Origin: Usnea hakonensis
Taxonomy: Eukaryota > Ascomycota > Lecanoromycetes > Lecanorales > Parmeliaceae
Length of the DNA: 41,498 nt
Assembly: GCA_013423325.1 (NCBI GenBank)
Contig: BLJB01000262.1
Coordinates: 1 to 41,498, forward strand
Direction: 5' to 3'
The notes beneath the pieces were generated by a model, which was given only the letters and a program-made list of their open reading frames with translations, was not told the origin of the DNA and ran no database searches. The stretch's first letter is position 1; each line of letters opens with the position of its first letter. The translations under genes were made by a program, and so were the position numbers. Positions 29,724 through 40,082 of the stretch are shown here, piece after piece.

Positions 29724-30679
29724 TACGCAAATCGACTTGCGGATCGACTCTTTAATAAGAAGACTGACGGGTATATAATTCAAACAACCACGCTAATTGA
29801 TAGAGTACTGAAAATCGTTGCGTTGCAAAAGATGCTCGTGCTCAGCCTCGATGACGTGAAGGGAGGTGCGCCAAACAGTCTGCCGCCAACATGGCTGTCG
29901 TTAGACTGACAAGGCCGATTTCGAGGACCAGAGTATAGTGAGCATGATAGAGGATGTGATAGCTATCAAGGTAGCAGGCATCCGTTATAATACTGGGCGA
30001 CGCGCTCATGTTGTACCAATATAATCATAATTAACACAAAATTAAGTTGGACGAGGTTGAGCCTGATGGTCTCCCTCATACATAGCCAGCAAGGGCTTGG
30101 ACAGTAACAATGATGACATATAATCCAGGTGCCCTGCTAGGCTGCTAGGCACATTCGAAATCTTCCAACTCATCTCTCAGTCTTGTATCAGGTACAATAA
30201 TGTTTTAAGTAGATTGGCAGTCTGAGTTCTGAAGTGCAAGGTGTATTGTAACTTATTGGAAACGTGTAATTTCAGTCTTACCTTGTCGATAGTGGACGAG
30301 TTTCACATAGATGTTCGTAGGTAGCTCTTTGTAAAACGAAGCGCCAAGAGTCTAACGCTTTTTAGTTAGATTGAACTCGCGCAGCCCCCGCATTCAATAA
30401 TCAATGATATTGACATACTACGATTAGAAAAGTTAGGTATTAAGATGAATTCAGACTTCTTTTCGGCTACAAAGCTTTGAAAAAAATCCATGGACTAGGT
30501 AATTGTGCCACATAGGGTTAGTCTCATGATTGACGCCGGTATGACATCCTGCTCCTTGTGGACGTGTTGGATGCCAGAAATTTTTGCATTGACAATCGCC
30601 TGACTGTATCTCAACTTGACGTTGGATAGAATATGTAGACAGCGCCTTTGATCTCTATCCCACAAGGATACTGTACAAC
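29724..30679. other. Intergenic stretch, about 1 kb
   Basis: No supported gene. It carries the promoter of the 27908-29705 gene next to 29705. Beyond 30490 there may be decayed C-terminal codons of the upstream minus-strand gene (minus-strand frame 30495-30782). Confidence 0.35.
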
Positions 30680-31719
30680 GAACAAACTCGGGAGGCATTC
30701 GAAAGACAGGTCCTCCAACAAATGTTTTCGGATAAAGCCCTTTCCTTTCGGCCAATGATGCTAGCAATCTGGACCGCCACAACGACCAGTACTAATAAGA
30801 TGCCAGCCAAAGAAGACCTGTTGGGCTATTCTCTGGTAGCACCACATCTATTTTCACCCTCTGCGCCAATACCGGAAACGGCGCCAAAGTCACACTCGGA
30901 CATCTCAGGCAATCACTAATCCCTCCACCGACGGTACGCCACACACGGTCGTAAGCCTGTGCTTGCATTACCATGCTGGTTGCAAACAAGCTGGTCCTAT
31001 TGTAGAAAGTCGTCACGACGGCTTCAACCGTCAAGTAGGTCCCCCTTTTGTCGTAAGCAGCAGGGTTCAAATTTGCAGTGACGACCGCCGAAGAGGCAAC
31101 GCCGAGCCCGGACGGATTTTGACCTATACGCACAAATTGGTCCGTGGAGACGCAGTATGCTTGGACTGGGCCAGTCACACCTGATTCACTGTCGCTTCCG
31201 ACGCATATCTCGTCGTCTGCGCAATTGCCTTGGTCGATCAAGTGATATTGCGGGTAGGTTCCATCAGATTGTTGTGTTGGCCCAATACAGAGCGTCTCGT
31301 AAGCCTGGGGGGACGTTCTGTGCTGACACCAAGAGCGAGATATGTATTTTTCGCCTAATGTGTATGTTCCATCCAAGGGGCATTGAAGAATTGGGACCGA
31401 GGTGTGGGAGCGTCGTTGAACCTTGGAGGGAGTGAGATGGGAGTGTAGAATTGTCATCGAGGAGGTGAGGTCGGTGCCGTTGGAGGAGAGAACGGAAAAT
31501 TGAAAAGATAAGACAGAGCTGTAGAGTATGAGCGTTAGCAGGGTCTTTGTCTCTGGTAGCTTTAGTATATAATGCAGTTTTCAACCCTACTCGGATTGAG
31601 GCTCGCCAACTTAGTGTGCGATCTACGTACCTGTCTGTTGTATTGTTGCTCGTACAAGCACCTAGTGTTAGAAGTATCGATAGCGAGATTCCCAGAGTAA
31701 CGAGACTTGGCGCGAACAT
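30680..31719 (-). CDS. Secreted or type-I membrane protein; C-terminal TM helix frameshifted
   Basis: Exon 1 31719-31631, intron 112 bp (GTACGT...CTACAG), exon 2 from 31518; as written the frame stops at TAG 30792-30794 after 271 aa. Signal peptide: LGISLSILLTLGAC. The ectodomain has CPLDGTYTLGEKYISRSWCQ, CIGPTQQSDGTYPQYHLIDQ, NCADDEICVG and an even spread of cysteines. Just before the end, at about 30817-30821 (GG), shifting by one base opens SSLAGILLVLVVVAVQIASI followed by GRKERA, an ideal TM helix with stop-transfer. So the ancestral protein was probably membrane-anchored and the present frame loses the anchor. It lies on the same strand as, and upstream of, the 550-aa secreted protein. 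Function unknown. Confidence 0.6.
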
Positions 31720-32181
31720 CTTGATACTCCTGCAAAGGAACGTGACTTTGGGATCTATACAAAAGTGTTCAAACCCAGATCAAGGAAGGTTAGAGCGACA
31801 GGCGGAACGGTGCGATCCACTACTCAGTCACGGGCCAAGGCAGCGTAATATATAATGGAGGTGTGCTTGCTTTTGAAGCAGTGAACGGTCCACTTGTGGC
31901 GCATATTAGATCGATGGATAGGGTGGCACGCGACATGCGCGGATGCTTCATGCGGCTTTGGGATTGAGCTTGCAGGCTTGGAGTCAACTGCCGGATGCAC
32001 TAGATCCAATGGAACCCTTGACGGTAATTAGGTCAAATTTCGAATATTGCAAGTGCTGGAGGTCAAAGCAGTGGAAATGTGCACCTCCTGCATGCGCGGT
32101 CAATGGCTAGCTTCTGGATTATGCAGATGACGGGATGTAAGAGCAGAATTACCTACTGTCGCAAAGACTGAAAAGCGATAC
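31720..32181. other. Intergenic stretch
   Basis: Promoter side of the 31719 gene (minus strand; TATATTATA at about 31845-31855) and 3' side of the 32182-32484 gene. No gene seen. Confidence 0.35.
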
Positions 32182-32484
32182 TCAAGGACCAATGACAGTA
32201 AACTCCTCTGCGTTCTCCTTCACCACGCCCTTCAACCTCTCTCTGGCTTCGTCTACCCTAGCACCCTCCAGCACCAGCGCGACACGAAAACCATTTTGCG
32301 GCCCATACCTTTCGGTCTGGTATATAATGAACAGCACAGCTTTTCGTGTTATCCCATCTTTAACAAGCCCACCTTGACTGCCTGCCATCAGGATTCGTCG
32401 CTCAATCCCAGATCCATCGTCCCCATTAGAGATCTCGTCCAGCGCTCCCGAGTTTGCAAGTGATTTCAAAGAGGCAGCGTCCAT
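32182..32484 (-). CDS. Small hypothetical protein, 100 aa
   Basis: Uninterrupted minus-strand frame with ATG at 32484. The sequence looks like a compact globular protein: RRILMAGSQGGLVKDGITRK, AVLFIIYQTERYGPQNGF, then RVALVLEGARVDEARERL and a final KENAEEFTVIGP, suggesting alternating strands and helices (an alpha/beta fold). I do not recognise the family. No signal peptide or TM helix. The strand-specific pattern of conserved-looking glycine turns makes a real gene more likely than chance. Confidence 0.5.
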   Translation of the reverse strand: MDAASLKSLANSGALDEISNGDDGSGIERRILMAGSQGGLVKDGITRKAVLFIIYQTERYGPQNGFRVALVLEGARVDEARERLKGVVKENAEEFTVIGP

Positions 32485-32754
32485 TCTCAGGGTTGATATT
32501 GAGGGAAAATGTAAGAATACGCCACTTGGTCTCGTTCCTCAGACTGTGTGCAACTGCTTGATGTTGAAGTTTCAACATAGCAAAGTGACAAAGTCGACTC
32601 CGTAGGCCGAGGGGCTTCACTAGTACCAAAGTACTCTAGTGCTCAGCCTTACCCGTTTTAGATCCACACCAAGTCTTGGCGAGAAACCAACCCCCAATCA
32701 ATGTTTGATCGAGAGCACACACTCACTTCATTGTCCTTGAAACTTTGATCTCCT

Positions 32755-33265
32755 ATGTACCATTTCACCACGATGCTGTCGGCGACAGTCCGCGTGTTCT
32801 CCAATCTGTGCTCTCCACGATCCAACCTCCCAGAGGCCAAGCGAAATTGTCTCCAGGAGGAGTACCCAAGATCACAATCAAGACTTTCTGAACACTATGT
32901 GTTTCCTCCCCCGGAACATCATGTGTTCCCTCCACCGCCTCCAAAGAACTTTTGGATCATCGGTCAGAGCATCTCGCTACTCTTCGAGCCCGAAGGTACC
33001 TGATTCCCGAGAGCGTTACGTCAGACACACCACTGTACGCTCTATACCGCCAGAAGGAGTGGAATATCTGAGGACTAGGCCGGAGTCATCCAAGACATAT
33101 GAAGAGCTACCTCAATGGACGGAACATGTGCCAGCTCTTCCGGAAATATTGTCTACGCCTTCACATGCTAAAATTTGGATGAAGGGGTTTGATGATCCTA
33201 GGGCATCCGATCTATTTAAGCCTAAGGATATACTCCTGTGGAGCCCGCACATCCACTTCACATGA
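32755..33265 (+). CDS. Tentative two-exon hypothetical protein
   Basis: Exon 1 32755-32995 and exon 2 33054-33265 join in frame across a 58-bp GTACCT...CCAG intron to give 150 aa; the branch site is weak. The first exon ends in a proline-rich stretch (HYVFPPPEHHVFPPPPPKN) followed by FWIIGQSISLLFEPE; the second reads EGVEYLRTRPESSKTYEELP, then LPEILSTPSHAKIWMKGFDD and ILLWSPHIHFT. No domain recognised. The model rests on frame continuity and splice signals only, and a chance overlap of two frames is possible. Confidence 0.35.
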
Positions 33266-33449
33266 ACTGCTAAGCATAATACCAAGTCCTCGGTCTCGAT
33301 AAGCCCGAGTAAGGAAAGACGCTCAAGGTAGTATTTGCAAAAGCACATGTTATGACAGATGCAATAGGCGCGCAGTAAAATCACGTCACAAGCTATCGAT
33401 AGACGCTAAATAACAATACCGATGGAATGGTAGGACTTTTCCCCATTTT

Positions 33450-34196
33450 CTAAAAGGTGATTCCGTCCCCACCATATAGACGCCGATACTCTACATTGAC
33501 TGCACGTATCACATCGTCACTGGTATCTTTCTGGTAATCTTGACACCAGCGCTTGACATGAGCTTCAGAAACAGGTCCACCGTGCTTCAAGATGTGCTGG
33601 CGGAGATAGGATGCCGCATCCGTAATATCGTATGGTTGAGCCTGAGCTGGACGAATCAGTCGATCCATTTTACCACACAGTGCGTATTTCCATGGCGCAG
33701 CAACCACCTTTAGGCCTTCCCTTTCGAAAACAACTTCATTTTGCTCGAGTGCTTCCTGAGTCACTTTGCGATGGATTTTAGGTGGGAGCCAGAGCATCGT
33801 CTGATTATCGAACCATTCGCCTCTCAGTGGTGTCTGACTTCTTCTCTCGGCGTATCTGGCAGCATCATCTAGCAAAATCCGTTGATCGCCGTCGATGTTT
33901 GTTCCAAAGAAGTCGACATCATGAGTGGACTGCCGGTTCTGGATTAATAGGATACTCACGGCGCCTCCGACGATGACGATCGTGATACTCTGACGCTGAC
34001 TATTGATAAAGTCTGCCATAGCCGTCAAAGCTGCTTGGAGAGTTGATCTGTCGAGCTCGTATTTCTCGACTCGGATCGGTCTTTCATCATGGCCGATGGG
34101 AGGCCGAGGCACGTGAATCAAAACATTCTGCAGTCCTGAGGTATTGGTGATCTGTGCTTGACGTGGTTTTCTCCTCGTGGACATGCACGAGCCCAT
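33450..34196 (-). CDS. Nucleotidyltransferase-fold protein with N-myristoylation-like start
   Basis: 248 aa, single exon. The N-terminus MGSCMS fits the myristoylation rule (Gly2, Ser6) with Cys4 available for palmitoylation, so membrane attachment is likely. Residues 71-97, ITIVIVGGAVSILLIQNR then STHDVDFF, resemble the active core of minimal nucleotidyltransferases (GG-A...S-x-D-x-D; Asp93 and Asp95 as candidate metal ligands), as in AbiEii/MNT-type proteins and related fungal families. A positively charged helical second half (PPKIHRKVTQEALEQN, LKVVAAPWKYALCGKMDRL) includes the APxxxLxxKxxR-like strand-helix often seen in that fold. It shares an intergenic region with the metallophosphoesterase gene, divergently. 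Enzymatic activity is inferred only. Confidence 0.65.
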   Translation of the reverse strand: MGSCMSTRRKPRQAQITNTSGLQNVLIHVPRPPIGHDERPIRVEKYELDRSTLQAALTAMADFINSQRQSITIVIVGGAVSILLIQNRQSTHDVDFFGTNIDGDQRILLDDAARYAERRSQTPLRGEWFDNQTMLWLPPKIHRKVTQEALEQNEVVFEREGLKVVAAPWKYALCGKMDRLIRPAQAQPYDITDAASYLRQHILKHGGPVSEAHVKRWCQDYQKDTSDDVIRAVNVEYRRLYGGDGITF

Positions 34197-34620
34197 ACCT
34201 ACAACGGTGGCCTATCAGACCCCAATGCTGGGGCTCTAGGTGCTGAGGTCTATGAAGAAACTGTGGTTGCTTGAGTTAATGCAGCTAAAGAGAGCGTAAG
34301 AAGGGTTTACAAGGGCGAAAAACTATAGGGTCTGCAGTATCGTTTGCAAACATCTTTGTTGTCACATTATAGCTTCCCCAGCTTGAGGAGATGCACGCTC
34401 CGTTAGTATATGCGTACCACGTGTCATTGTGTGTGCCCAGTAAGACACGTGTCTACACATCATGCATTTTCTAGAGACTCGTATGTAGTGGAAAGCCGGA
34501 GCAATCATCAATCATTGAAAACATTGGCCCGAGGCGCCCAATTCTCCATAGGGGGAGCGGAATGATTCCGCTCCCAATTCAATCCAAATCTCCTGAAGCC
34601 CGCACTCCTCATCCAGTTCA
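34197..34620. promoter_or_regulatory. Divergent promoter region
   Basis: 424 bp between the minus-strand start 34196 and the plus-strand start 34621. It contains two CACGTG boxes and C/T-rich leaders toward 34621. Both genes could be controlled from here. Confidence 0.45.
34418..34454. promoter_or_regulatory. Paired CACGTG E-boxes, one within a 12-bp palindrome
   Basis: CACGTG occurs at 34418-34423 and 34446-34451. The second sits in the perfect palindrome AGACACGTGTCT (34443-34454). CACGTG is the core of bHLH (and some bZIP) binding sites in fungi. Their 28-bp start-to-start distance places them on nearly the same face of DNA at under three helical turns. Confidence 0.45.
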
Positions 34621-35595
34621 ATGTTCACGGGCAAGATATCAGACCTTCACATCTCAGCTCCAATACTTCAACCCGTCAGACTTCCACGTCACAATCTACG
34701 CTCCGCTGCCTCGACACTCAAATCCCTCAACCGCCCCCCACAATCCCCTCCCCTTCCCACCCACCTTCTCACAGTGGTATGCATCTCCGACACACACTGC
34801 ACACGACCACCGATCCCACCTGGTGATCTTCTTCTTCACGCCGGCGACCTCAGCCAATGGGGTACGTTTGCCGAGATACAAGCGCAGCTCACATGGCTCT
34901 CCAGCCAGCCACACAAATACAAGGTCGTTGTAGCCGGGAACCACGATCGGCTATTCGACCACAATTTCCAGGAACAGCAGCCCGAGAGGTGGGAACAAGC
35001 TAGACAAGTAGCATGCGGTGATGGGCACATGAGCCATAGTGGCGAACCAGACGCCAATCTCAACTGGGGAGACGTGATATATCTCCAGAACTCGTCCGTC
35101 ACCCTCACATTTCCTTGGGGACGCAGCCTCAAGATCTATGGCTCACCACTCACTCCTCAGTGCGGCATTGGGGCCTTTCAGCATCCCCCTTCCGAGGACG
35201 TCTGGACTGAAAAGACACCCTTACACACGGACATAATCCTTACGCATGGCCCACCTCGAGGCCATCTAGATGGATTCATGAGGTTTGGCTGCGCTTTTTT
35301 GGCGCAGGAGGTTATGCGATCGCAGCCCCGTTTGGTGGTCTATGGGCACATACATGAGGGATACGGCACCGAAGAGATGGTCTACGATAGAGTCGGGAAA
35401 GCATATGAGGAAATATCTGGGCCAGAGGGTAGATGGGAGAGTTTGCTAGGGATGATGTTGGGTGTCTTGCTGGGATATCTGGTACCGAAGTCGTGGCGCC
35501 ATCCAGTAAGGAAGACAACTTTTGTCAATGCGGCGGTCGTGGAGGGACGGGAGAATCACATGGTGAAGAACGAAGCTGTTGTCGTGCAGATATGA
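34621..35595 (+). CDS. Calcineurin-like metallophosphoesterase (MPPED/UPF0046 type)
   Basis: 324 aa, single exon, first in-frame ATG. All five metal-binding blocks are present: SDTH (D57, H59), GDLS after LLLHA (D76), GNHD (106-109), THGPP with H209, and GHIH (242-245). Spacing and the HGPPRGHLD and GHIHEGYG forms match the small eukaryotic MPPED1/2-like (UPF0046) phosphoesterases, which hydrolyse phosphodiesters with two metals. An N-terminal Ser/Pro-rich extension of about 48 residues and a hydrophobic segment near 275-289 (LLGMMLGVLLGYLVP) are additions; the latter could anchor the enzyme to a membrane. Substrate cannot be told. Confidence 0.85.
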   Translation: MFTGKISDLHISAPILQPVRLPRHNLRSAASTLKSLNRPPQSPPLPTHLLTVVCISDTHCTRPPIPPGDLLLHAGDLSQWGTFAEIQAQLTWLSSQPHKYKVVVAGNHDRLFDHNFQEQQPERWEQARQVACGDGHMSHSGEPDANLNWGDVIYLQNSSVTLTFPWGRSLKIYGSPLTPQCGIGAFQHPPSEDVWTEKTPLHTDIILTHGPPRGHLDGFMRFGCAFLAQEVMRSQPRLVVYGHIHEGYGTEEMVYDRVGKAYEEISGPEGRWESLLGMMLGVLLGYLVPKSWRHPVRKTTFVNAAVVEGRENHMVKNEAVVVQI

Positions 35596-36273
35596 TGGTA
35601 CGAGTCATGTTTAGCGACCTCATGGAAGAATCGACGAAGCAGCACCGCCGTTATGAGACCCTGGCCTTCACCTCAAACCATCTCCTCCAGAGCTCCATTG
35701 CCGGTGAAAGCCCGCTATATGCACCTGAAAGCCTATCTTCAAAGTCGTGCCTTAATCCGTGCGCATATCTTCTCAACCTCAGCACCGATAGTCATCCGCC
35801 ACATAGTCGATTTCACGCTCATAGCCAGGGAAAGGCCCGGGTGAGAGGCAGCTCTCAGCCCCCTTGGGTTGTGAGGGTGCAGCGTTGGGTACACCTTATT
35901 ACGAGACTATTCGCACTTCCTCCCATGAGATCCTTTGCATCTCTCTCGCAAATGCTCTTGATGGTAGCAAGTTTGGGGATCCCTTTCTGAGAGGAAGTTT
36001 AGGTCCACGCACTCGTTGCGTCACAAGTTTACTACGGATAGGATGTAACGCTCAATTGTGGGATTCTTACCAAGACTATAGACGTAGGGTCTTCAATCCT
36101 CATTCTGTAAGCTTTCATCACGAACATACCTTAGATTTGAATTCCTCTTTTTTTTTCTATGGATGCATATCCTCCGCGGCTCTCTATGGACAACAAACGA
36201 GTTAGGGTCTCAAGCCCTGTACGAGTACAGCCCCACGCTCTGGCTCCTTCTAGTATCCATCTACCTGGCAACC
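35596..36273. other. Stretch with a minus-strand coding relic and HET-gene leader
   Basis: On the minus strand about 35600-35850 reads in one frame SVKSTMWRMTIGAEVEKICA and, after several stops, AFTGNGALEEMV, GEGQGLITAVLLRRFFHEVA: probably an old gene fragment of unknown family. From about 36140 a T-rich run followed by ATG (36159 and 36163) suggests the 5' part of the HET gene; an alternative start there would read DAYPPRLSMDNKRVRV but needs a frame change to reach the HET frame. Confidence 0.35.
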
Positions 36274-38658
36274 ATGGTTGTATTCCAACCTTTGTGCAGT
36301 CACTGTCAGCAGATCAGCTTTGACGCGCTTCGAGGGCCTTCGGCTACAGACGTCAACGATCCGTCGCTTTCCGCGAGTGATACCTGGTACCAGCCATGAC
36401 ATAATCAATCTTGGATCTTTGAGTCGAATTCAAAAGGATTCTTCCCACTGTCCCCTCTGTACTCTCTTTTTTCACATCATAAAAAGGCAAGGGGCGGTGT
36501 ACTGGCACAACTCGTCTTACGAAACGCTCGACAGCAGCAGTATTGAATTCAGAGCAGATCCAGACCTCTCATGGTACGCGAAAACAGGAAGCCTCAACAG
36601 AACGAGTACTGGTATCTTTCAGTCCCGTCGTCTAAGCCTGACAGCTCACTCGGTACATTCACCGGACTTTGCCTTGGCCTACTTTGACCATGTGCTCCAG
36701 GTCTGTGAAGTTGGCATTCTCTCGGCCTCCGCCAACAGACCGGCAATGCAAGCACATCGAATGGCAGAGGGGATGCCGTTTGGGGGCCGAAAGCGTCCAC
36801 TGACATTAGATCTTCAGCTCGTCCATGGCTGGATGCAGATTTGCACGAATGAACATGGACGGCACTGTTTGCTGGATGAGGCTCAGTGTGACAGCACGCA
36901 GTAAGTCGAACCTCAAAAGATCCAAGTGACATGATCCCTTTCCTGATCTAAGACAGCATGGATACTGTCCGACTCATAGACGTTCAACGAAAATCAATAG
37001 TAGAGTTTCACGATCTCAGACTCGCTGAGCTTAAGTTCATGGCCCTGAGTTATGTCTGGGGGTCGAAGCCAACGATAAGACTGGTGAAAGCCAACAATAG
37101 TACTCTGCAGGAGCCTGGAACTTTGAGCGAGGTCGCGATGCCACGAACGATTTCTGACAGTATGGATTTGGTGAGCCGACTTGGATTCCAATACTTGTGG
37201 GTGGATGCCTTGTGTGTGATTCAGGACGATGGGAACGATCAGAGTTATCAAAATGGGAAGATGGCTGCCATATATTCCTCTGCATTTCTGACCATTCTGG
37301 CAGCAACCGGCGAGGACTCCGATGCTGGTTTGCCAGGGCTTGGATCTAATAGCCGGCGTTATGAGCAACATGAAGTCATGATTCTCCAACCATCCGAAGG
37401 CAACGATGGACTATCTGTCATCAACACTTTAAAGTCTTGCCCTCGTCATTGCGATCCTTGGTACAGACGCGGTCAAGAGGACGCAGATTCATGCAAGTGG
37501 AGTCAGCGTGCTTGGACAATGCAAGAAAAGGCATTGTCTCGGCGTACCCTTGTATTTACCAAGGAACAGGTGTTCTGGAACTGTCACCAAGCTTACTTCT
37601 GTGAGGAATCTTATTTCGAGGTGCCCAAAACTAGGCTAAAGCATTTCAACCCATCCGTCCACAAGCTGAGCACTCAACAGCTCACCGAAGCTGGCTCGGA
37701 TCCATGGGAGCTGTATGAAGAACTCATTAATAACTACATGCTGAGAGCTCTTACATATAAAGGGGATGTCCACGCCGCCTTTGAGGGCATCCTGGATGCC
37801 ATGGAACGGTCTACGAAAACCAAATTCCACTGGGGACTGCCGCTTTCACGCTTTGAGCTTGCGTTGTCGTGGGAAAGTCTCCATGGAGTCGACCGGCGGG
37901 TAGCACTCTCAACTCTTCCCATGACCTCTTTGAGAAAAAAGGTCACATTTCCTAGCTGGTCTTGGATGGGATGGGCTGGAGATGTTCATTGTAGAGTTGG
38001 CGATACTCGTCGTGAGAGGTAGCCACACTTTGTTGAAGTCTTTCCGAAGTCCAGTCATCGCAACTAACAAACTACCAGCGAAAGCCCTCTCGTCGTATGC
38101 TTTATCCATAGGAATCATCCCTTGCGCCTCTGTCATGTCGCTCCAGTAGTCGAAGGCTTGACGACGTCGGTTCTCTGGAACGATGATGACATTCAACGGC
38201 GGAAAGTCTCTCTTGATAACGTGAGACAGCATCTTCCTTATCTGACCGAAGAGATTCTTGTTCAATATGCAGACGAAGTTTTGATTTTCTTCTGGGCTAG
38301 TTCAACGTTCTTCAGGGTTGTCTATGATGACGCTGATAGACCAGCGACTTCATTCGCCGAGTACGCTAACCAACCCCGGCCCATCGTTCAAGATGAAAGT
38401 GGGAACAGTATTGGCTTCGTGTGCAAGACAGGCACTGCTAGAGGTGGAGACCAGCTTCAAGAATTCGTAGCCATTGGAAAAAGGCAGATTCTTGGTATCC
38501 CTGAAGATATGATGGATGATATCTGCCCACCTGTCATCCTTCTCCTTCAGATCGAGCGAGATCAATACGGCATCTCTTCGAGAATCAACTGTGCCGAGAT
38601 CAACAGAAAGGCGTGGTTGCATGCGGAGCCAAAAGAAACACTGGTGGTTCTCCAGTAG
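36274..38658 (+). pseudogene. HET-domain protein gene with a single frameshift near its start
   Basis: Exons 36274-36900, 36957-38018 and 38079-38658; introns of 56 bp (GTAAGT...ACAG) and 60 bp (GTAGCC...AACTAAC...CCAG) keep frame. N-terminus: PLCSHCQQISFDALRGPS, then after one surplus base at about 36384-36396 (the CC of GGTACCAGCC) HDIINLGSLSRIQKDSSH and CPLC; the two Cys pairs may bind zinc. The HET domain lies in exon 2: LKFMALSYVWGS, FQYLWVDALCVIQDD, QRAWTMQEKALSRR. A long C-terminal region follows (WSWMGWAGDV, then exon 3). With the base removed the protein is about 755 aa. HET proteins trigger cell death on fusion of unlike strains. Recent loss or an assembly error. Confidence 0.7.
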
Positions 38659-40082
38659 ATCATTTGAGCGAGCGCGATATCCGTTTGTCTATGTAAGCGG
38701 TATGGGTCAGCGTTCTCGAAATGGAGAGGAAGCCGATACTCTCAGGGTCTTGCAATGACTATCATAGAGAAGGAGAGCTGTCTGAACCGAGAGCGCCACA
38801 GCTGCTCACAAACATCCATGGATGAGATTTCAGCATCGCCGTTCCCATCAGACAATTCTTACAAAATTGACCTAGAATCACGGCATCTGTCTCCCCTCCT
38901 CTCAGTGCTTGCGGTGGCCTTACAGGTAATTTTCATTGCGTCAAAAGCCAAGACTACTACAGCGGTACAACGCAAAACTTGCAAGATTTTTACTCAACAA
39001 TATCCCGGAGTTTGAGATCTTCTTTTTAGTACCATTTAAGAGAGTGCGGGCTTTGGGTCCCGTACGCTGTAGGCATGTCGCCAGTAATGGTTCCGTTCTT
39101 TACGATATGAAATGAGTCCAGGATTGAATTATTTAAGCCGTTGCATGTACTCTTATCTTCTACCAATTCTGAAAACGCCGCGCTTGACACACCCTGTGAG
39201 ATCCAACATCCGAAGCAAACGGCAGTAGTCAGTACCTTGTCCGCCTAGCGTCTTTGTGTTCGCTTTTTGAAAGGAGCCGAGGCTGTTCTCTACTTCAAAC
39301 AGCCTTCCTGTGATGTTGAAGACGCCATGATAACATCATGAGAGATATACCGGGGGAACATGGCCTTTTGAACAAACGCCAATCTTTCAGCAAGACGTAT
39401 TGGTGCATGCGTGTAAAAGAATCGTCTCATCGTCTGCCTACGATCTTTGTAGATACCAATACGCACCATTACGGCATGAATCGTGATTCATAAGTTGTCT
39501 CCCCATCTCATCTGGACCTATCAGAACCTGCACCAACCTGATCTCAAAATGAGTTTTGCTACATCTTTCAGGCCCGAAGCAAGTGAAACCTGGCTGGGTA
39601 GAGACAGCTTGGAGGTCTTTCGCAAGCAAAGCCGTTGGCTAATTCGAGTATGCAGCGGAGTGAAGTAAGCATGACAACAGATCCTAGCATTACGAGGCAT
39701 CATGATTCGAACGCTGCGAGAAGATGCATGCTTTGAAATTGCACTGAAGTCAAACTAGACAAACGACATGAAACACTATAGAGGCACGAGCATTTTGCTA
39801 ATGAAAAGGCCAAAGCTGAACTTTGAAGAGGCTTGCCTATGCTTTTGTTTATCAGGCAGGCGATGAGTGGCTCAATGCGCGTTGCCCTCTCGGTTTACTC
39901 GCTGCTTCGGCCTCGGTTTGGACGTCCCTTTCATGCTGTGACCCGATTACACTCTAGGCTCCTGCCCTAGTATTGCTCAACATGTATGCACCTAGTTGGC
40001 TGAATATCGAACTGGTCACTCGGCTCTAACAAAATATCCATGAAACGACGCTCGATTTCATAGGTCACCTATTCTTACCCTA
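38659..40082. other. About 1.4 kb without a supported gene
   Basis: A plus-strand frame at 38755-39015 (ending AVALQVIFIASKAKTTTAVQ) and one at 39483-39668 show no motifs. Probably 3' region of the HET gene and decayed DNA. Confidence 0.35.

Noticed and set aside
34562..34933. Plus-strand 123-codon frame overlapping the metallophosphoesterase
   Set aside because: Overlaps the intact enzyme frame, with compositional bias only.
35433..35990. Plus-strand 185-codon frame after the metallophosphoesterase
   Set aside because: First part is a shifted copy of the enzyme frame; the rest has no motif and opposes a more protein-like minus-strand relic.
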